This document shows positions 11,777 to 23,400 of a stretch of DNA of 64,000 bases, one piece after another. The notes beneath the pieces were generated by a model, which saw only the letters and a program-made list of their open reading frames with translations, was not told the DNA's origin and did not search any database. Position 1 is the first letter of the stretch. The number at the start of each line of letters is the position of its first letter. Made by a program: the position numbers and the translations under genes. This DNA is from Channallabes apus (taxonomy: Eukaryota; Chordata; Actinopteri; Siluriformes; Clariidae): the NCBI GenBank assembly GCA_030522415.1, contig CM060126.1, positions 8,432,852 to 8,496,851 on the forward strand, written 5' to 3'.

Positions 11777-12558
11777 TACACCGACCAGCCATAACATTAT
11801 GACCTAATATTGAGTAGGTGCCCCCCCCCCCTTTTGCCACCATAACAGTGATGCACTGAACCTTTTCATCAATTTGATCTACAGTACACTAGCGCTTCTA
11901 TTGGTTTGGATTACAGCGCCAGCCTTCGCTCTCCATCTGCATTAGTGAGCCTTGGCCACCCATGACCCTGTCGCCGGTTCACTGGTTTTCCTTCCTTCCA
12001 CCACTTTTGGTATGTCCTGACCATTGCAGACTAAAAACATCCCACAAGAGCTGCAGTTTTGCAGTTGCTCTGACCCTGTCCTATAGCCATCACAATTTGG
12101 CCTATGTCAAATCTTTATGCTTGTCCATTTTTTCGGTTTCCAACACATCAACTTCAGGAAAAAAAGTTTCACTTGCTATTGTATATGCCTAATATAGTCC
12201 ACCCAACATTGTACAGTAGCTACTGTGAGAAGCAGCAAAATGTGATTGGTATAGGACTGGGACAGAGAATAGACTCCAATACTGCAGTTCTTGTGGGACG
12301 TTCCCAGTCTGCAGTGGTCAGGACATACTACAAGTGATCCAAGGAAGGAGGGAGGAAGGAAGGCACTTGCGACAGGGTCAGGGGTGACCAATGCTCACTC
12401 ATGCACATGGGGAGTGAAAGCTGATCAGTGTAGTCTGATTCAATGGAAGAACTACTGTAGCTTAAATTGAAGAAAAGGTTAATGCTGGCTCTGATAGAAA
12501 GGTGTCAGAACACACAATTAATTACTGGTTTGGCTAATTCGCTGATCAGTACAGTATG
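11777..12558. mobile_element. Palindromic non-autonomous repeat (acaccgaccagccataac family)
   Basis: It begins with caccgaccagccataacatt, a widely dispersed fish repeat start. Arms at about 11953-12065 and 12272-12390 are imperfect inverted repeats sharing gaccctgtcgc, ggtatgtcctgaccattgca (atgcc changes in the second arm) and tcccacaagagctgcag. This would form a stem of roughly 110 bp. I could not assign a superfamily. A shorter relative starts near 22718. Confidence 0.55.
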
Positions 12559-12786
12559 TACAGGTCCTTCTCAAAAAATTAGCATATTGTGATAAAGTTC
12601 ATTATTTTCTGTAATGTACTGATAAACATTAGACTTTCATATATTTTAGATTCATTACACACAACTGAAGTAGTTCAAGGCTTTTATTGTTTTAATATTG
12701 ATGATTGTGGCATACAGCTCATGAAAACCCAAAATCCCTATCTCAAAAAATTAGCATATTTCATCCGACCAATAAAAGAAAAGTGT

Positions 12787-13003
12787 TTTTAATTTTTAAT
12801 TTTATTTACCTTTATTTAACCAGGCAAGATAGATTAAGAACAGGTTTCTTATATACAACTGTGGCCTGGCAAAGGCTGAGTCTTTTGGGGGAAGTAGGGG
12901 AATTGATAAAAAAATAAAAACATTTTAAGAAATATAAACGAAATTACGAGGGGGAAAAAAAAATTAAAGCAAAGAACAGAAAATAAGTTACATATTAAGA
13001 TAA

Positions 13004-13044
<41 letters not shown>

Positions 13045-13945
13045 ACACACATATCTACATACATATATATACACATACATATATACAAGCATATGCATAT
13101 ACATACATATACACACATACATACACATACAAACATGTGAAGAGTGGAGCAGCAATGAATAAGAGCAGCTAGTCTAAATAACAGCTACAGACGTCTTTAA
13201 AGTGAGCTGAGATCCGAGAATGAAAAACAGACTTAGGAATGAGATTGTCCAGTTTTAACGTTTTTTTGCAGGTCATTCCAATCTCTAGCAGCAGCGTTCT
13301 GAAAAGACGACAGGCCAAATGCAGAAGAAGCCTTAGGAACTGTCGGCTGAATCAGGTTAGCAGAACGAGTGTTATACCCAGAAGAAAAGGAGTGTAACAG
13401 TTCTTGTAGGTAAGGAGGGTACAAACCGAGGAGAGTTTTGTAAATGACCATATACCAATGGATTTTGCGGCAGGTATACAATGAAGACCGGTTGAGAGAA
13501 GAATACAGGGTACAGTGATGAGTTTTGAAAGGAGCGTTTGATATAAACCGGATTGCAGAGTGGTAGAGGACATCAAGCTTTTGAAGCAGGCCTTTGGATG
13601 CTGATCTATAAATAACGTCACCATAATCAAACATGGGGAGAATGGTCATTTGCACCAGAGTTTTCCTAGCAGATAATGTAAATGCAGAACGCATTGTATA
13701 AAGGAACCCAAGTTTTGATTTGATTTTGGACTTCAAATTATCAATGTGTTTTGAAAAAGACAGGGTGTTATCTAGCCAAATACCCAGATATTTGTATTCA
13801 GTATTCTGTTCCAATGGTGTCTCATCAAAGGAGCAGATACTTGGAAAGCTAGATGAAACGTGTCCTTTTTGTCCAAACCACATGACTTTAGTTTTGGAAG
13901 TATTTAGCTGAAGATGCAAATTGGAAAAGGTCTGTTGCAATCTAT
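12787..13945 (-). mobile_element. LINE 3' fragment (Rex1/CR1-L2 superfamily) inside Tc1
   Basis: An antisense open reading at 13233-13964 has RT C-terminal features: NTSKTKVMWFG, YKYLGIWLDNTLSFSKHI, LPMFDYGDVIYRSA and a DWNDLQ-like end. It is followed by a 3' UTR ending in antisense order with a tail of aatttttaatttt near 12789 beside tttatttaaccaggcaag. The catalytic YADD region is absent, so this is a 5'-truncated insertion into the Tc1 element. The host Tc1 sequence resumes on both sides. Confidence 0.8.
13012..13135. repeat. Compound (TA)n/(CA)n/(CATA)n microsatellite
   Basis: A TA run at 13012-13034 is followed by acacacat- and acatacat-type repeats to about 13135. It lies within the LINE 3' fragment. 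Confidence 0.9.
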
Positions 13946-13959
13946 TAAATACAAAAAAA

Positions 13960-14778
13960 TACAAAAAAAGTCAACCTTCAAATAATTATGTTCAGTTATG
14001 CACTCAATACTTGGTCGGGAATCCTTTTGCAGATTCTTGTGTCTTGTGTCTCTCAACTTTCTCTTCACAATATCCCACAGATTCTCTATGGGGTTCAGGT
14101 CAGGAGAGTTGGCAGGCCAATTGAGCACAGTAATACCATGGTCAGTAAACCATTTACCAGTGGTTTTGGCACTGTGAGCAGGTGCCAGGTCGTGCTGAAA
14201 AATGAAATCTTCATCTCCATAAAGCTTTTCAGCAGATGGAAGCATGAAGTGCTCCAAAATCTCCTGATAGCTAGCTGCATTGACCCTGCCCTTGATAAAA
14301 CACAGTGGACCAACACCAGCAGCTGACATGGCACCCCAGACCATCACTGACTGTGGGTACTTGACACTGGACTTCAGGCATTTTGGCATTTCCCTCTCCC
14401 CAGTCTTCCTCCAGACTCTGGCACCTTGATTTCCGAATGACATGCAAAATTTGCAACCTGTAGCCCATTTCCTGCACACGCCTGTACACGGTGGCTCTGG
14501 ATGTTTCTACTCCAGACTCAGTCCACTGCTTCCGCAGGTCCCCCAAGGTCTGGAATCGGTCCTTCTCCACAATCTTCCTCAGGGCCCGGGCACCTCTTCT
14601 CGTTGTGCAGCGTTTTCTGCCACACTTTTTCCTTCCCACAGACTTCCCACTGAGGTGCCTTGATACAGCACTCTGGGAACAGCCTATTCATTCAGAAATG
14701 TCTTTCTGTGTCTTACCCTCTTGCTTGAGGGTGTCAACGATGGCCTTCTGGACAGCAGTCAGGCGGCAGTCTTACCCA
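13960..14778 (-). pseudogene. Tc1-like transposase remnant
   Basis: A start codon at 14778 is followed by early stops. Recognisable parts are the DNA-binding region (GRKRCTTRRGARALRKIVEKD, split over 20 residues only here by prose; key RRGA at about 14585), FQTLGDLRKQW, then after a deletion SFGNQGARVWRKTGERE, SVMVWGAMSAAGVGPL, FQHDLAPAHSAKTTGKW and [20 protein letters not shown]. The segment expected to contain the first catalytic Asp is deleted (junction near 14440-14480). The C-terminal tail is replaced by LINE sequence. Confidence 0.85.
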
Positions 14779-15067
14779 TGATTGCGGTTTTGAGTAATGA
14801 ACCAGGCTGGGAGTTTTTAAAAGCCTCAGGAATCTTTTGCAGGTGTTTAGAGTTAATTAGTTGATTCAGATGATTAGGTTAATAGCTCGTTTAGAGAACC
14901 TTTTCATGATATGCTAATTTTTTGAGATGGGGATTTTGGGTTTTCATGAGCTGTATGCCACAATCATCAATATTAAAACAATAAAAGGCTTGAACTACTT
15001 CAGTTTGTGTGTATGATGAATAATAATAATGAACTTTATCGCAATATGCAATTTTTTTGAGAAGGAC

Positions 15068-15070
<3 letters not shown>

Positions 15071-15114
<44 letters not shown>

Positions 15115-15118
15115 GTAA

Positions 15119-15165
<47 letters not shown>
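15071..15165. repeat. (TA)n microsatellite
   Basis: Two TA runs (about 15071-15110 and 15122-15162) are separated by tgcagtaagtg. It sits exactly between two Tc1 elements, both of which target TA. Confidence 0.95.
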
Positions 15166-15166
<1 letters not shown>

Positions 15167-15395
15167 GGGAAAAAAGGATTTAGTCAGACACTGTGCAAGT
15201 TCTTCCACTTAAAAAGATGAGAGAGGCCTGTAATTCTGTAATTTTCATCATGGGTAAACCTCAACTATGAGAGATAAAATAAGAAAAAAAAACTCCAGAA
15301 AATTACATTGTAAGATTTTTAAAGAATTTATTTGCATCATATGGTGGAACATTAGAAAAGTTGGAAAAGTAATTGGTCAATAACAAAATTTCATC

Positions 15396-16460
15396 TCAAT
15401 ACTTTGTTACTGTATACACTTTGTTGGCAATGATGGAGGTCAAACATTTTCTGTAAGTCTTCATAAGGTTTTCACACACTGTTGCTGGTATTTTGGCCCA
15501 TTCCTCCATGCAGATCTCTTCTAGAGCAGTGATGTTTTGGGGCTGTCGCTGGGCAACACGGACTTTCAACTCCCTCCAAAGATTTTTTATGGGGTTGAGA
15601 TCTGGAGACTGACTAGGCCACTCCAGGACATTGAAATGCTTCTTACGAAGCCACTTCTTCATTGCCCAGGCAGTGTCTTTGGGATCATTGTCATGTGGAA
15701 AGACCCAGTCACATTTCAATGCCCTTCCTGATGGAAGGAGGTTTTCACAAAAAATTTGAGATGTTCCGATACCATTTTTCCCCTCCCGATACCGATTCCG
15801 ATACTTGGACTCAGGGTATCGGCCGATACCGAGTACTGATCCGATACCTGGGTGTGTATCTGTATATATACAGCTGTAGATACTACTAAGCCTGTATTAA
15901 TTGACAGAATTATCTTATGCTGTGCTTTAGATTTATTCCTTAATAAAACATGAACAAGTACATATAGTGAACTAGAGTGTTTTTATTATCTGACATACAT
16001 TTAACAGTATTAATTATTTTTGAAAAAGAACTTCAATTGCAGCTACAATTCTAACACTGTAAACTGAAAAAGGTATTTTAGTATTTTTACAATATAACTA
16101 TATAAAAAAAATGGTAAATGATATCGGATTGGTACGTGGACTCAAATACTCGCCGATACCGATGCCAGATTTTTTTGTGGTATCGACAGCATTTCCAATA
16201 CATACTAGTATCGGAACCGGAACAACCCTATTAAAAATCTCACGATACATGGCCCCATTCATTCTTTCCTTTACACAGATCAGTTGTCCTGGTCCCTTTG
16301 CAGAAAAACAGCCCCAAAGCATGATGTTTCCACCCCCATGCTTCACAGTAGGTACTGTATGGTGTTCTTTGAATGATACTCAGCATTCTTTCTCCTCCAA
16401 ACCTGACAAGTTGAGTTTTTACCAAAAAGTTCTATTTTGGTTTCATCTCACCATATGACA
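15396..16460 (-). pseudogene. Tc1-like transposase, broken
   Basis: The C-terminal piece (15396-15719) is intact in one frame: [56 protein letters not shown], stop at 15396. In the motif NPIKNLW the catalytic Glu of the usual NPIENLW is replaced by Lys. The central piece (about 16240-16425) has [20 protein letters not shown]. With the Glu lost, two insertions and the N-terminus missing, it cannot be functional. Confidence 0.85.
15757..16232. mobile_element. hAT-like MITE (gatatcgg/ccgatacc rich)
   Basis: The ends read gagatgttccgatacc and (reverse) aatagggttgttccgg, sharing GTTCCG. Subterminal blocks are packed with ccgatacc/ggtatcgg in both orientations. An 8-bp near-identical target duplication, aaaaattt (15749-15756) and aaaaatct (16233-16240), fits a hAT insertion. 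There is no coding capacity. Confidence 0.75.
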
Positions 16461-16478
16461 ATCTCCCAATCATCGTCT

Positions 16479-16529
16479 CTTCTTCTTTGACTTTCGGCTG
16501 TTCCCTTTCAGGGGTCGCCACAGCGAATA
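16479..16529 (-). mobile_element. 51-bp LINE/SINE 3' tail insertion
   Basis: Only the 3' tail is present (ctttcggctgttcccttt, caggggtcgccacagcgaat on the plus strand). A 7-bp duplication, atcgtct, flanks it at 16472-16478 and 16530-16536 inside the Tc1 transposase. The same tail ends the LINE fragment at 52544 and, with changes, the SINE at 49826-50063. It is an extreme 5' truncation. Confidence 0.75.
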
Positions 16530-16629
16530 ATCGTCTGGATCATCCAAATGCTCTCTAGCAAACTCCAGATGGCCTGGACATGTACTGGCTTAAGCAGGAT
16601 TTGAGTCCTTGGGGGCGCAGTGCGTAAGT

Positions 16630-17785
16630 ATATACAGTAAGTATACATAGTCAAGCCTGAAATTATTCATACACCTGGCAAATTATGACTTAAAGTTACT
16701 TTTATTTAACCAGAAAGTGACCGGAAATAACACAGACTTCTCCCAAAAGATAATAAGACGATGTACAATAGGCATCATTATTTCATTATTCATACTCTTC
16801 TCAATAATCTATAGAAAAGCCTTTATTAGCTATTACAGAAATCACGCTTCATGTACATGGTATATTACTGTCTTGGTTGATTTCATGCCCTTGCGCCAGT
16901 TATACATGTGTGTGCTGCCAAACTATGTCTGGCCTCTCCTCCTCTCTGCATATTTTAATGATAAAAGGTTATTCAGGGAAGTTACCAGTTCGTTTTTCTC
17001 TGATTTTTGTCACATCTGTCAGTTATGACTGTCTTCAACTGTCCTATGACTGTACAGAAACCTCTGTATCTGATGGATACAGGATATCTCTGACACAGAT
17101 ACAGACGGATGTTTCAGAAGTGCTCAGAATGAAAAGAGGTAGGTAGGTAGAACTGTACACTAGGTAGAACTCTGTGTCTACCTACAGTATACAGTATATG
17201 TCCTGCTTTTAAAACCAAAAGTGACATTTTTATCTAAAAATAGATAGTGTCTTGGTTGGCTAGAAAGAATGACACAACAGTAGTTCTGCTATGTTCAGAA
17301 TCATAAGATTCATATGAGCAGATGAACAAAAAGTGAGGGGGGAAAAACCTTTCAACCTGAGCACCATGCATGCATTCAGGAGCATTTTAGATCCTTAGCA
17401 TTGCAAGACACACTTAGGGCTATAATCCAAAATAAACAGACAGTACAGCTCTCAGCTTGTGCTGGAATGCAGGAACTCATAGAAGTACATGGGAGTGAAG
17501 TTGTACTACGGTGGGGTCGTTGCCCCAGGGGTGCACTAGACGCTGTGAATCATGGCAGAATCCCGCAATCCGATGAAATACTGAATGTGAAATTTCTTCA
17601 TGAATCACATATGACGAAGACAGACGCATCCATGAGCAGAATCATATGCGTATAAAATATTTTTTTTCTCAACATGTGGTGTTCGAGAATGTGGAATGGA
17701 AAAATGATCCATGGTGATATTTGAGAAGAAATAAAAAAACAATGTGTAGTGGATTAGTAATATTTAGACTTGTGGGGAGGAAGGG
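16630..17785. other. Intergenic, nothing recognised
   Basis: No coding similarity was recognised. A short plus-strand reading at 17401-17655 has no known domain and no splice support. There is a small (GGTA)n patch at about 17138-17150. Confidence 0.35.
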
Positions 17786-17807
17786 GTGTGTGTGTGTGTG
17801 TGAGTGA

Positions 17808-17892
<85 letters not shown>
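17786..17892. repeat. (GT)n-(GA)n-(GT)n compound microsatellite
   Basis: A GT run (17786-17800), a GA run (about 17811-17853) and a second GT run (about 17854-17891) lie in near-symmetric order. Translation products rich in Thr-His or Arg-Glu across it are artefacts. Confidence 0.97.
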
Positions 17893-17894
<2 letters not shown>

Positions 17895-19973
17895 TGAGTC
17901 AAAAGCCTTTCTGGAAATAAATCTAAACCAGAAATGTTGTGGAAATTTTCCTTATTAGAAATTCCTCTCAGAAATGTAAAACATTCCCCAAAGGAGCACC
18001 AGTTTGAGTGCTGTTTGATTTCACTGTGAATATTATTTAGCGTAGTATATTTTATTAATACTATCATTATTAAAAAAATAACAATAGTGTTACTTCCAAG
18101 TAGAACTGAGATTTCTCCTGCAAAATAATGATCTCATATTAAACTGTAGGAGAATGATGCCACCTGGTGGCTGATTTCTGTCATCATTCAAAAACATTAA
18201 ATCCTTCTTAAAAATTCTCACTGTTTGGCTTGAGCATCAAAACACAAATCGGAAAAACCACATGCTCTGTTGCTTGAAATCGCCTTATCCTAAACCGTTT
18301 GGCGATTCTAATTCACTGTACAAAGCTCGGGAAAACCGGGTTAATGCTGAGAATGTGTTTGTGCAGCTGAAATGCCAGTAGGACAAAGAGTCTGAGTTAA
18401 AGCACTCTGTTCAAACCACAAAGCAAAAATGAAAACACTGCGCAGAAGTGGACATTACAGTATGAAGACGCGATAGACTGTAGATTAAATACTATATGGT
18501 GGGCTTTGTTTTAGTTCAACACAACATCTGTCTTCAGGTGTAGATCTTTGGTCCTGATGACTTTTCCGAGAACCTTCAAATCACAATACCCTGTGTGTAG
18601 AAACAAAATGAAACAGGCATTTATAAACAAACACATACACAATTACCATATTCAAAAAGCATTTTGTCCCCCCACAGGACATCATGCTGCTTACACAATG
18701 GTGTTATATTTATTTTGGTTATATTTATATTGCTTTGTTTCTGGCTAAATATAGCAGTTTATGTTAGATTTTTTTTTCTCCCAGGATTTGTCAAATGTCT
18801 GCCAACTCCAGGTGTGACTTAATCTTTTTGCTTCTCGGAAGTGCTGGAGAGGTTGTCGAGGTCTAGAAAGCTCTTTAAAGAACTGTGTTACTAAGTCTGT
18901 GTTATACTGTACACCTGGGTCCCTGTTTACTTCCCTACTAATCGGCTGTATAAAATTAATTTCTCAAACCTAGTTACATTACTGAATGAGCAGTTGTATT
19001 CGTATTCTCAAGAAAGAGACATATTATTGTAAAATCGAACAAATGAACTCAGTTCTATTTTATTAATGAATTGCGATAACTCAATTCCTCAACCCAGTAC
19101 ACGATTTTAAATTAAACAGGTGAATATCAATTAAGTGTTTTTAAAAAAAAAATCTGTTTTTCGATTCTGACTTTTTTAAGCAGTTGAATAAGAACTAATA
19201 ATAGGGGTTATTTAGGATTGACTAGTGTAAGTACCTGTTCTTGATGATTAAAGCTGATCAGATTATTTTTTGCTTTAACCTTTTAACTCTACAAAACTCT
19301 TTAATGTAATCAGCAATATTATTATTATTATTTCAGATTATTATTTTTTGAGTCTGCCTTTCTGTACAACACAAAGAAATGGATTTTGAGTATTTTATGA
19401 TTTTTTTTTTTTACGTTAGTTGACTTTCATCGTCAGTCAAATACACTCTCTGTTCGGTAATCGGAGAGTGAATTACAGATGAGAAATTGAAAAAGTAGAT
19501 CGAATAAAGTATAAGTTTTGCCTTTAATCAACGTTAAAATTCACATGTTAAAATTCACTTACACCACTTCAGCACTGTTATTTCAGCAGTGAAAATATGA
19601 CCTAATCCCAGTAAAAATATTCAGTTTAACTGTTCTAGTTAATATCTATTGGTGCAGATGTTTGTTTATATTGAGCAAGTAGATTATTAGTATCTTATTT
19701 TAAAGTCGATTATTAAATCCGGCGCATAACTGTTCATAACATTGCTTTTAATCAACATTTTGATTTCATTTATGGGGCAGGTTAAACTATCTAAGTTCTG
19801 CAAAGGTTCAGACAGTACAATACAGACAGAAAATCTTTCTGACACTGGTTTCTGGTCTACCAATGTTTTTATTTATATAGAAAAGTAAGGTGAAAATCCG
19901 TATTTTAAGGATTAGTATAACTTTTGTAACTGTTTAACATGAAAAATGTATTTTATTTAATAATTATTTGAAA
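17893..19973. other. Intergenic, AT-rich, no gene
   Basis: About 2 kb with no domain-bearing reading and no recognised repeat family. It lies downstream of aldh3a2 copy A and could contain its 3' UTR or short terminal exon. Confidence 0.35.
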
Positions 19974-20110
19974 GTATGAGGGTTGTTCAAGTCAAACTCC
20001 TTTATTTCTCTAAATAATCCCCTGCTACACTGATGCACTTATCCCAGTGTTTCACTAGTGCTTGAATAGTCATGATCTGACTGCCTGCTTCATGTCATTG
20101 TCACCGAGGA
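19974..20110 (-). mobile_element. mariner end fragment
   Basis: The terminal sequence tatgagggttgttcaagtca is followed by ctttatttctctaaataatc and cacttatcccagtgtttcac. The same series is seen at 9950-10090 and, reversed, at 33530-33670. It lies just past exon 9 of aldh3a2 copy A. Confidence 0.65.
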
Positions 20111-20175
20111 AATGCTGGCTTTTAACATTTATGATTTAAATGAGTGTTGAAAAGTGATAGAAAGGACTTGCTAAC

Positions 20176-20439
20176 CTTGAGCAGGACGACCAGTAAAGCG
20201 ATGAACAAACCCAAGGCCAGCATGGTGGAGATGATGGCCCAGACACTGGTGAGATGAGTACAGCTACATAGGCGGCTCATCATGAAGAAGCGGGCTTTTT
20301 GTAGACGAGATGGTGTTTGTGGAGGGTAGCGCGCTTTGTTCAGACTCTCCATCCCCAAAGACTTGATGAGGCAGGCACGTTTGTGACTGAGCTGGTCAAA
20401 TGTGTGCTTGCCATGATATCTGCCCATGCCACTGTTTCC

Positions 20440-20477
<38 letters not shown>

Positions 20478-23400
20478 GTTTTATGCAGATTTTGAATTTG
20501 TAAGACTGAATAAAGACTATGAAAATTAAAAATTCTTTCGAAAGTTAAATGTTTTCCCCATGACTGTGTGCTTTTTACCCCTCTTAGATCCTCAGCTGGT
20601 AATGGAAAAACTATTTAGCTTTTTCCTTTTCCTATTTTTTGTAAGGAATTGGCTATATGTCAAGCATGCAGACAAAGTAGATTGTAAGACCTTTACATAG
20701 TCCTACAAACATTTTTCAACATATACAGTAACAAGATTGTAGACCTGCACAAGACTGGAATGGGCTACAAGACCATTAGCAAGAAGCTTGGTTAGAGAGA
20801 CAACTGTTGCAGCGATTATTCACAAATGGAAAAAAAATATACAACATCCATCATTCGCCATCGGTCTGGAGCTCCATGCAAGATTTCACCTCATGAGGTA
20901 AGAATAATCGTGAGAAAAGTGAGGGATCAATCCAGAACTACACGGTAGGCACTTTTAAGTGATCTCAAGGCAGTTGGGACTACAGTCACCAAACACACCA
21001 TTGGTAACACAAGATGCCGCCATGGATTGAAATCCTTCAGCGCTGCAACGTCCACCTCCTCTAAAAGGCATACTGTATGTACAGGACGCCCAATGAACAG
21101 AGAAGGATTGGGGGAAAGTGCTGTGGTCAGATAAGACCAAAACTGAGTTCTCTGGTATCAACTCCACTCATCGCTTTTGGAGGAAGAAAAATGATGACTA
21201 TGACCCTAAGATCATCATCGTTACAGTCAAGCACGGAGGTGGAAACATCATGATTTGGAGCTGTTTCTTTGCTAAAGGTACAGGCTGACTGTGCCGCATT
21301 AATGTACTATAAAATCTTGGATGGGAACCTTAATGAAGATGGGTCGTAGATGGATCTTTCAGCAGAACATTGACCTAAGGGGGTTCAAGAAGAAGCACAT
21401 TAAGGTCAGGGCCAGTCTCCAGACCATAATCCTGTAGAAGATTTTGGAGGAAGTGGAAACTTCGAGTTGCCACAGGCAAGAAACCGTAAGGATTTAAAGG
21501 TGATCTGTAAAGAAGAGTGGACCAAAATCCCTCCTGAGATGTGTGCAAACCTGGTAACCAACTACAGAAACCTCTTATCTCCGTGCTTGCCATCAAGGGT
21601 TTCTCTACCAAGTACTACTGTAAGTCATGTTTTGCTTAGGGATCAAATACTTCTTTTCCTAACTGAAATGCAAATCAATTTATAAACTTTGCATGGTTTT
21701 CTTTTTCTGGTTGATATTCTGACTCTTTTCTTTGCAATAAACCTATAGTAAATAAATTATACACCCTTCATTTATCTGTAAGTGGGAAAACTTACAAATC
21801 CAGCTTGGGATGAAATAATTATTGTCCTCATGTTAATTACACTAGGCCTGCATACAGCCTAGGAAAAAAATCAACCATTTCGTCACTGGTTTAATAAAGT
21901 TACATTACAAGTTGAAACACAAGAACGGAAAAGTTGCTTATTCTTTTTCATGACGCCTAATAAAGAAAAAGACTAAAGGATGATGAACATGATACTGTGT
22001 TTGTACTGTTTTACTAGAGATCCCTCGGTCCTGAGCAAGCAGAGATGTGCATGTACAAAGAAGAAGCTTTGACATACCTACTCCGCCAAAGGGTAATGAG
22101 CTGACTGTGTAGTGGATCATTACATCATTAACCACGACTCCTCCACTAGTTGTCTCACTCAGCATTCGCTTGATCACCTCCATAAAAAGAAAAACAAGTT
22201 ACCTCCCAACTCTCATACTGTGTATTCTACAATGTGATCAGCAACCTGGAACAATACCTTCTTATCAGAAGAAAAGACGTAAAGAGCCAAAGGTTTTTCT
22301 CTATCATTAATGAAGCCAATAGCCTCACTGACATCACTAACAGTGATGATTGGCAGGACAGGTCCAAAGATCTCTTCTTGCATTATCCTGGCATGGGGCA
22401 AAACATCCTTCAGAACGGTCGGAGCTGGCAGAAACCAAGGAATACATACACACTAATGCAGTACACAGATCACAAAGAAACAAACTACAGATCGAACCAA
22501 TACTTAATATTTCATACCAATATAAAGTTGTGATTTATCGCTCTCTCCCCCGACAGCCACACTGCATCCCTCCATCAGACCCATCACACGATCAAAGTGT
22601 CTCTGGTTGATGATGCGCCCGTAATCGGGAGAGCTTTGAGGATTATCACCGTAGAATTCCTGGATTATTTTGAGACTTTATATTCACATAACTAGTCGCA
22701 TATGAATTAAAATAAATACACCAAACAGCCATAACTTTAAAAACCAGTAACATTCAGGCAATATTGTGTAGGTCCCTCCTGTGCCACTGGGGCAGCTCTG
22801 ACCCCTCAGTGTTGTGGTGTCTGGTACCAAGATGTTAGCAGCAGTTCCTTGAGTGCCCATGATCCTGCCACCAGTTTACTGGTATATGATGCATGCTATT
22901 CAAACTGGTGCCCATGATCCTTTCACCAGTTTACTGGTGTACAGTATGATGGTACTCCATGCTATTCAAACTGGTGCCCATGATCCTGCCACCACTTTAC
23001 TGGCATATGATGGTACTCCATGCTATTACAAATAAAGAACAAACCTGTAACGTCTGGCGGATCTCTTCAATCAGTCTGTTCTGGATGCTGGCGTTACAGA
23101 GGATGTAGTCTGGAGCGATGCACGTCTGGCCACAGTTAGAAAACTTCCCCCAGGTGATTCGACTGGAGACAAAGACAGAAAATGTTACATGAATATGTTA
23201 CCTGGCCACAAAATGTAAAAAAGGGTCACACTAAGATTTCATTTGCTACCTTCAGCTTCGATTATGGTGCACAATGTAGTGGGCAGTACATGTATGAAAA
23301 TGATTTCTCATGCTCCCAATGAAATTTTTCATCTTTCACAATTTGAGTCTTAGAATATCGCCGTGCCATCAGGGGAGAAAAATCCCAATCATTTTATAAC

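Larger units (their letters stand above)
12561..15070 (-). mobile_element. Tc1-like transposon with nested LINE insertion
   Basis: TA dinucleotides flank it at 12559-12560 and 15071-15072. The terminal inverted repeats start caggtccttctcaaaaaa and extend roughly 200 bp (left 12561-12765, right about 14885-15070). Both ends also hold an internal repeat with ctcaaaaaattagcatat. The transposase is antisense, internally deleted, and cut at its C-terminus by a LINE at about 12787-13945. Confidence 0.9.
15166..16625 (-). mobile_element. Tc1-like transposon remnant with two nested insertions
   Basis: It starts with a gtggggaaaaaaggatttag terminal sequence. The antisense transposase runs from about 15396. 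A 476-bp hAT-like MITE (15757-16232) and a 51-bp LINE tail (16479-16529) interrupt it. The 5' third of the transposase and the other inverted repeat are absent; the match ends near 16625 after gcaggatttgagtccttgg. Confidence 0.85.

Noticed and set aside
12176..12391. Two similar short ORFs on opposite strands near 12 kb
   Set aside because: Their similarity comes from the inverted repeat arms of one palindromic repeat.
17669..18067. Coding readings over Thr-His or Arg-Glu repeats
   Set aside because: Artefacts of the GT/GA microsatellite.
22350..22610. Plus-strand ORFs opposite aldh3a2 exons (also 26910-27125 and 43128-43343)
   Set aside because: Antisense shadows of conserved exons, with no independent homology.
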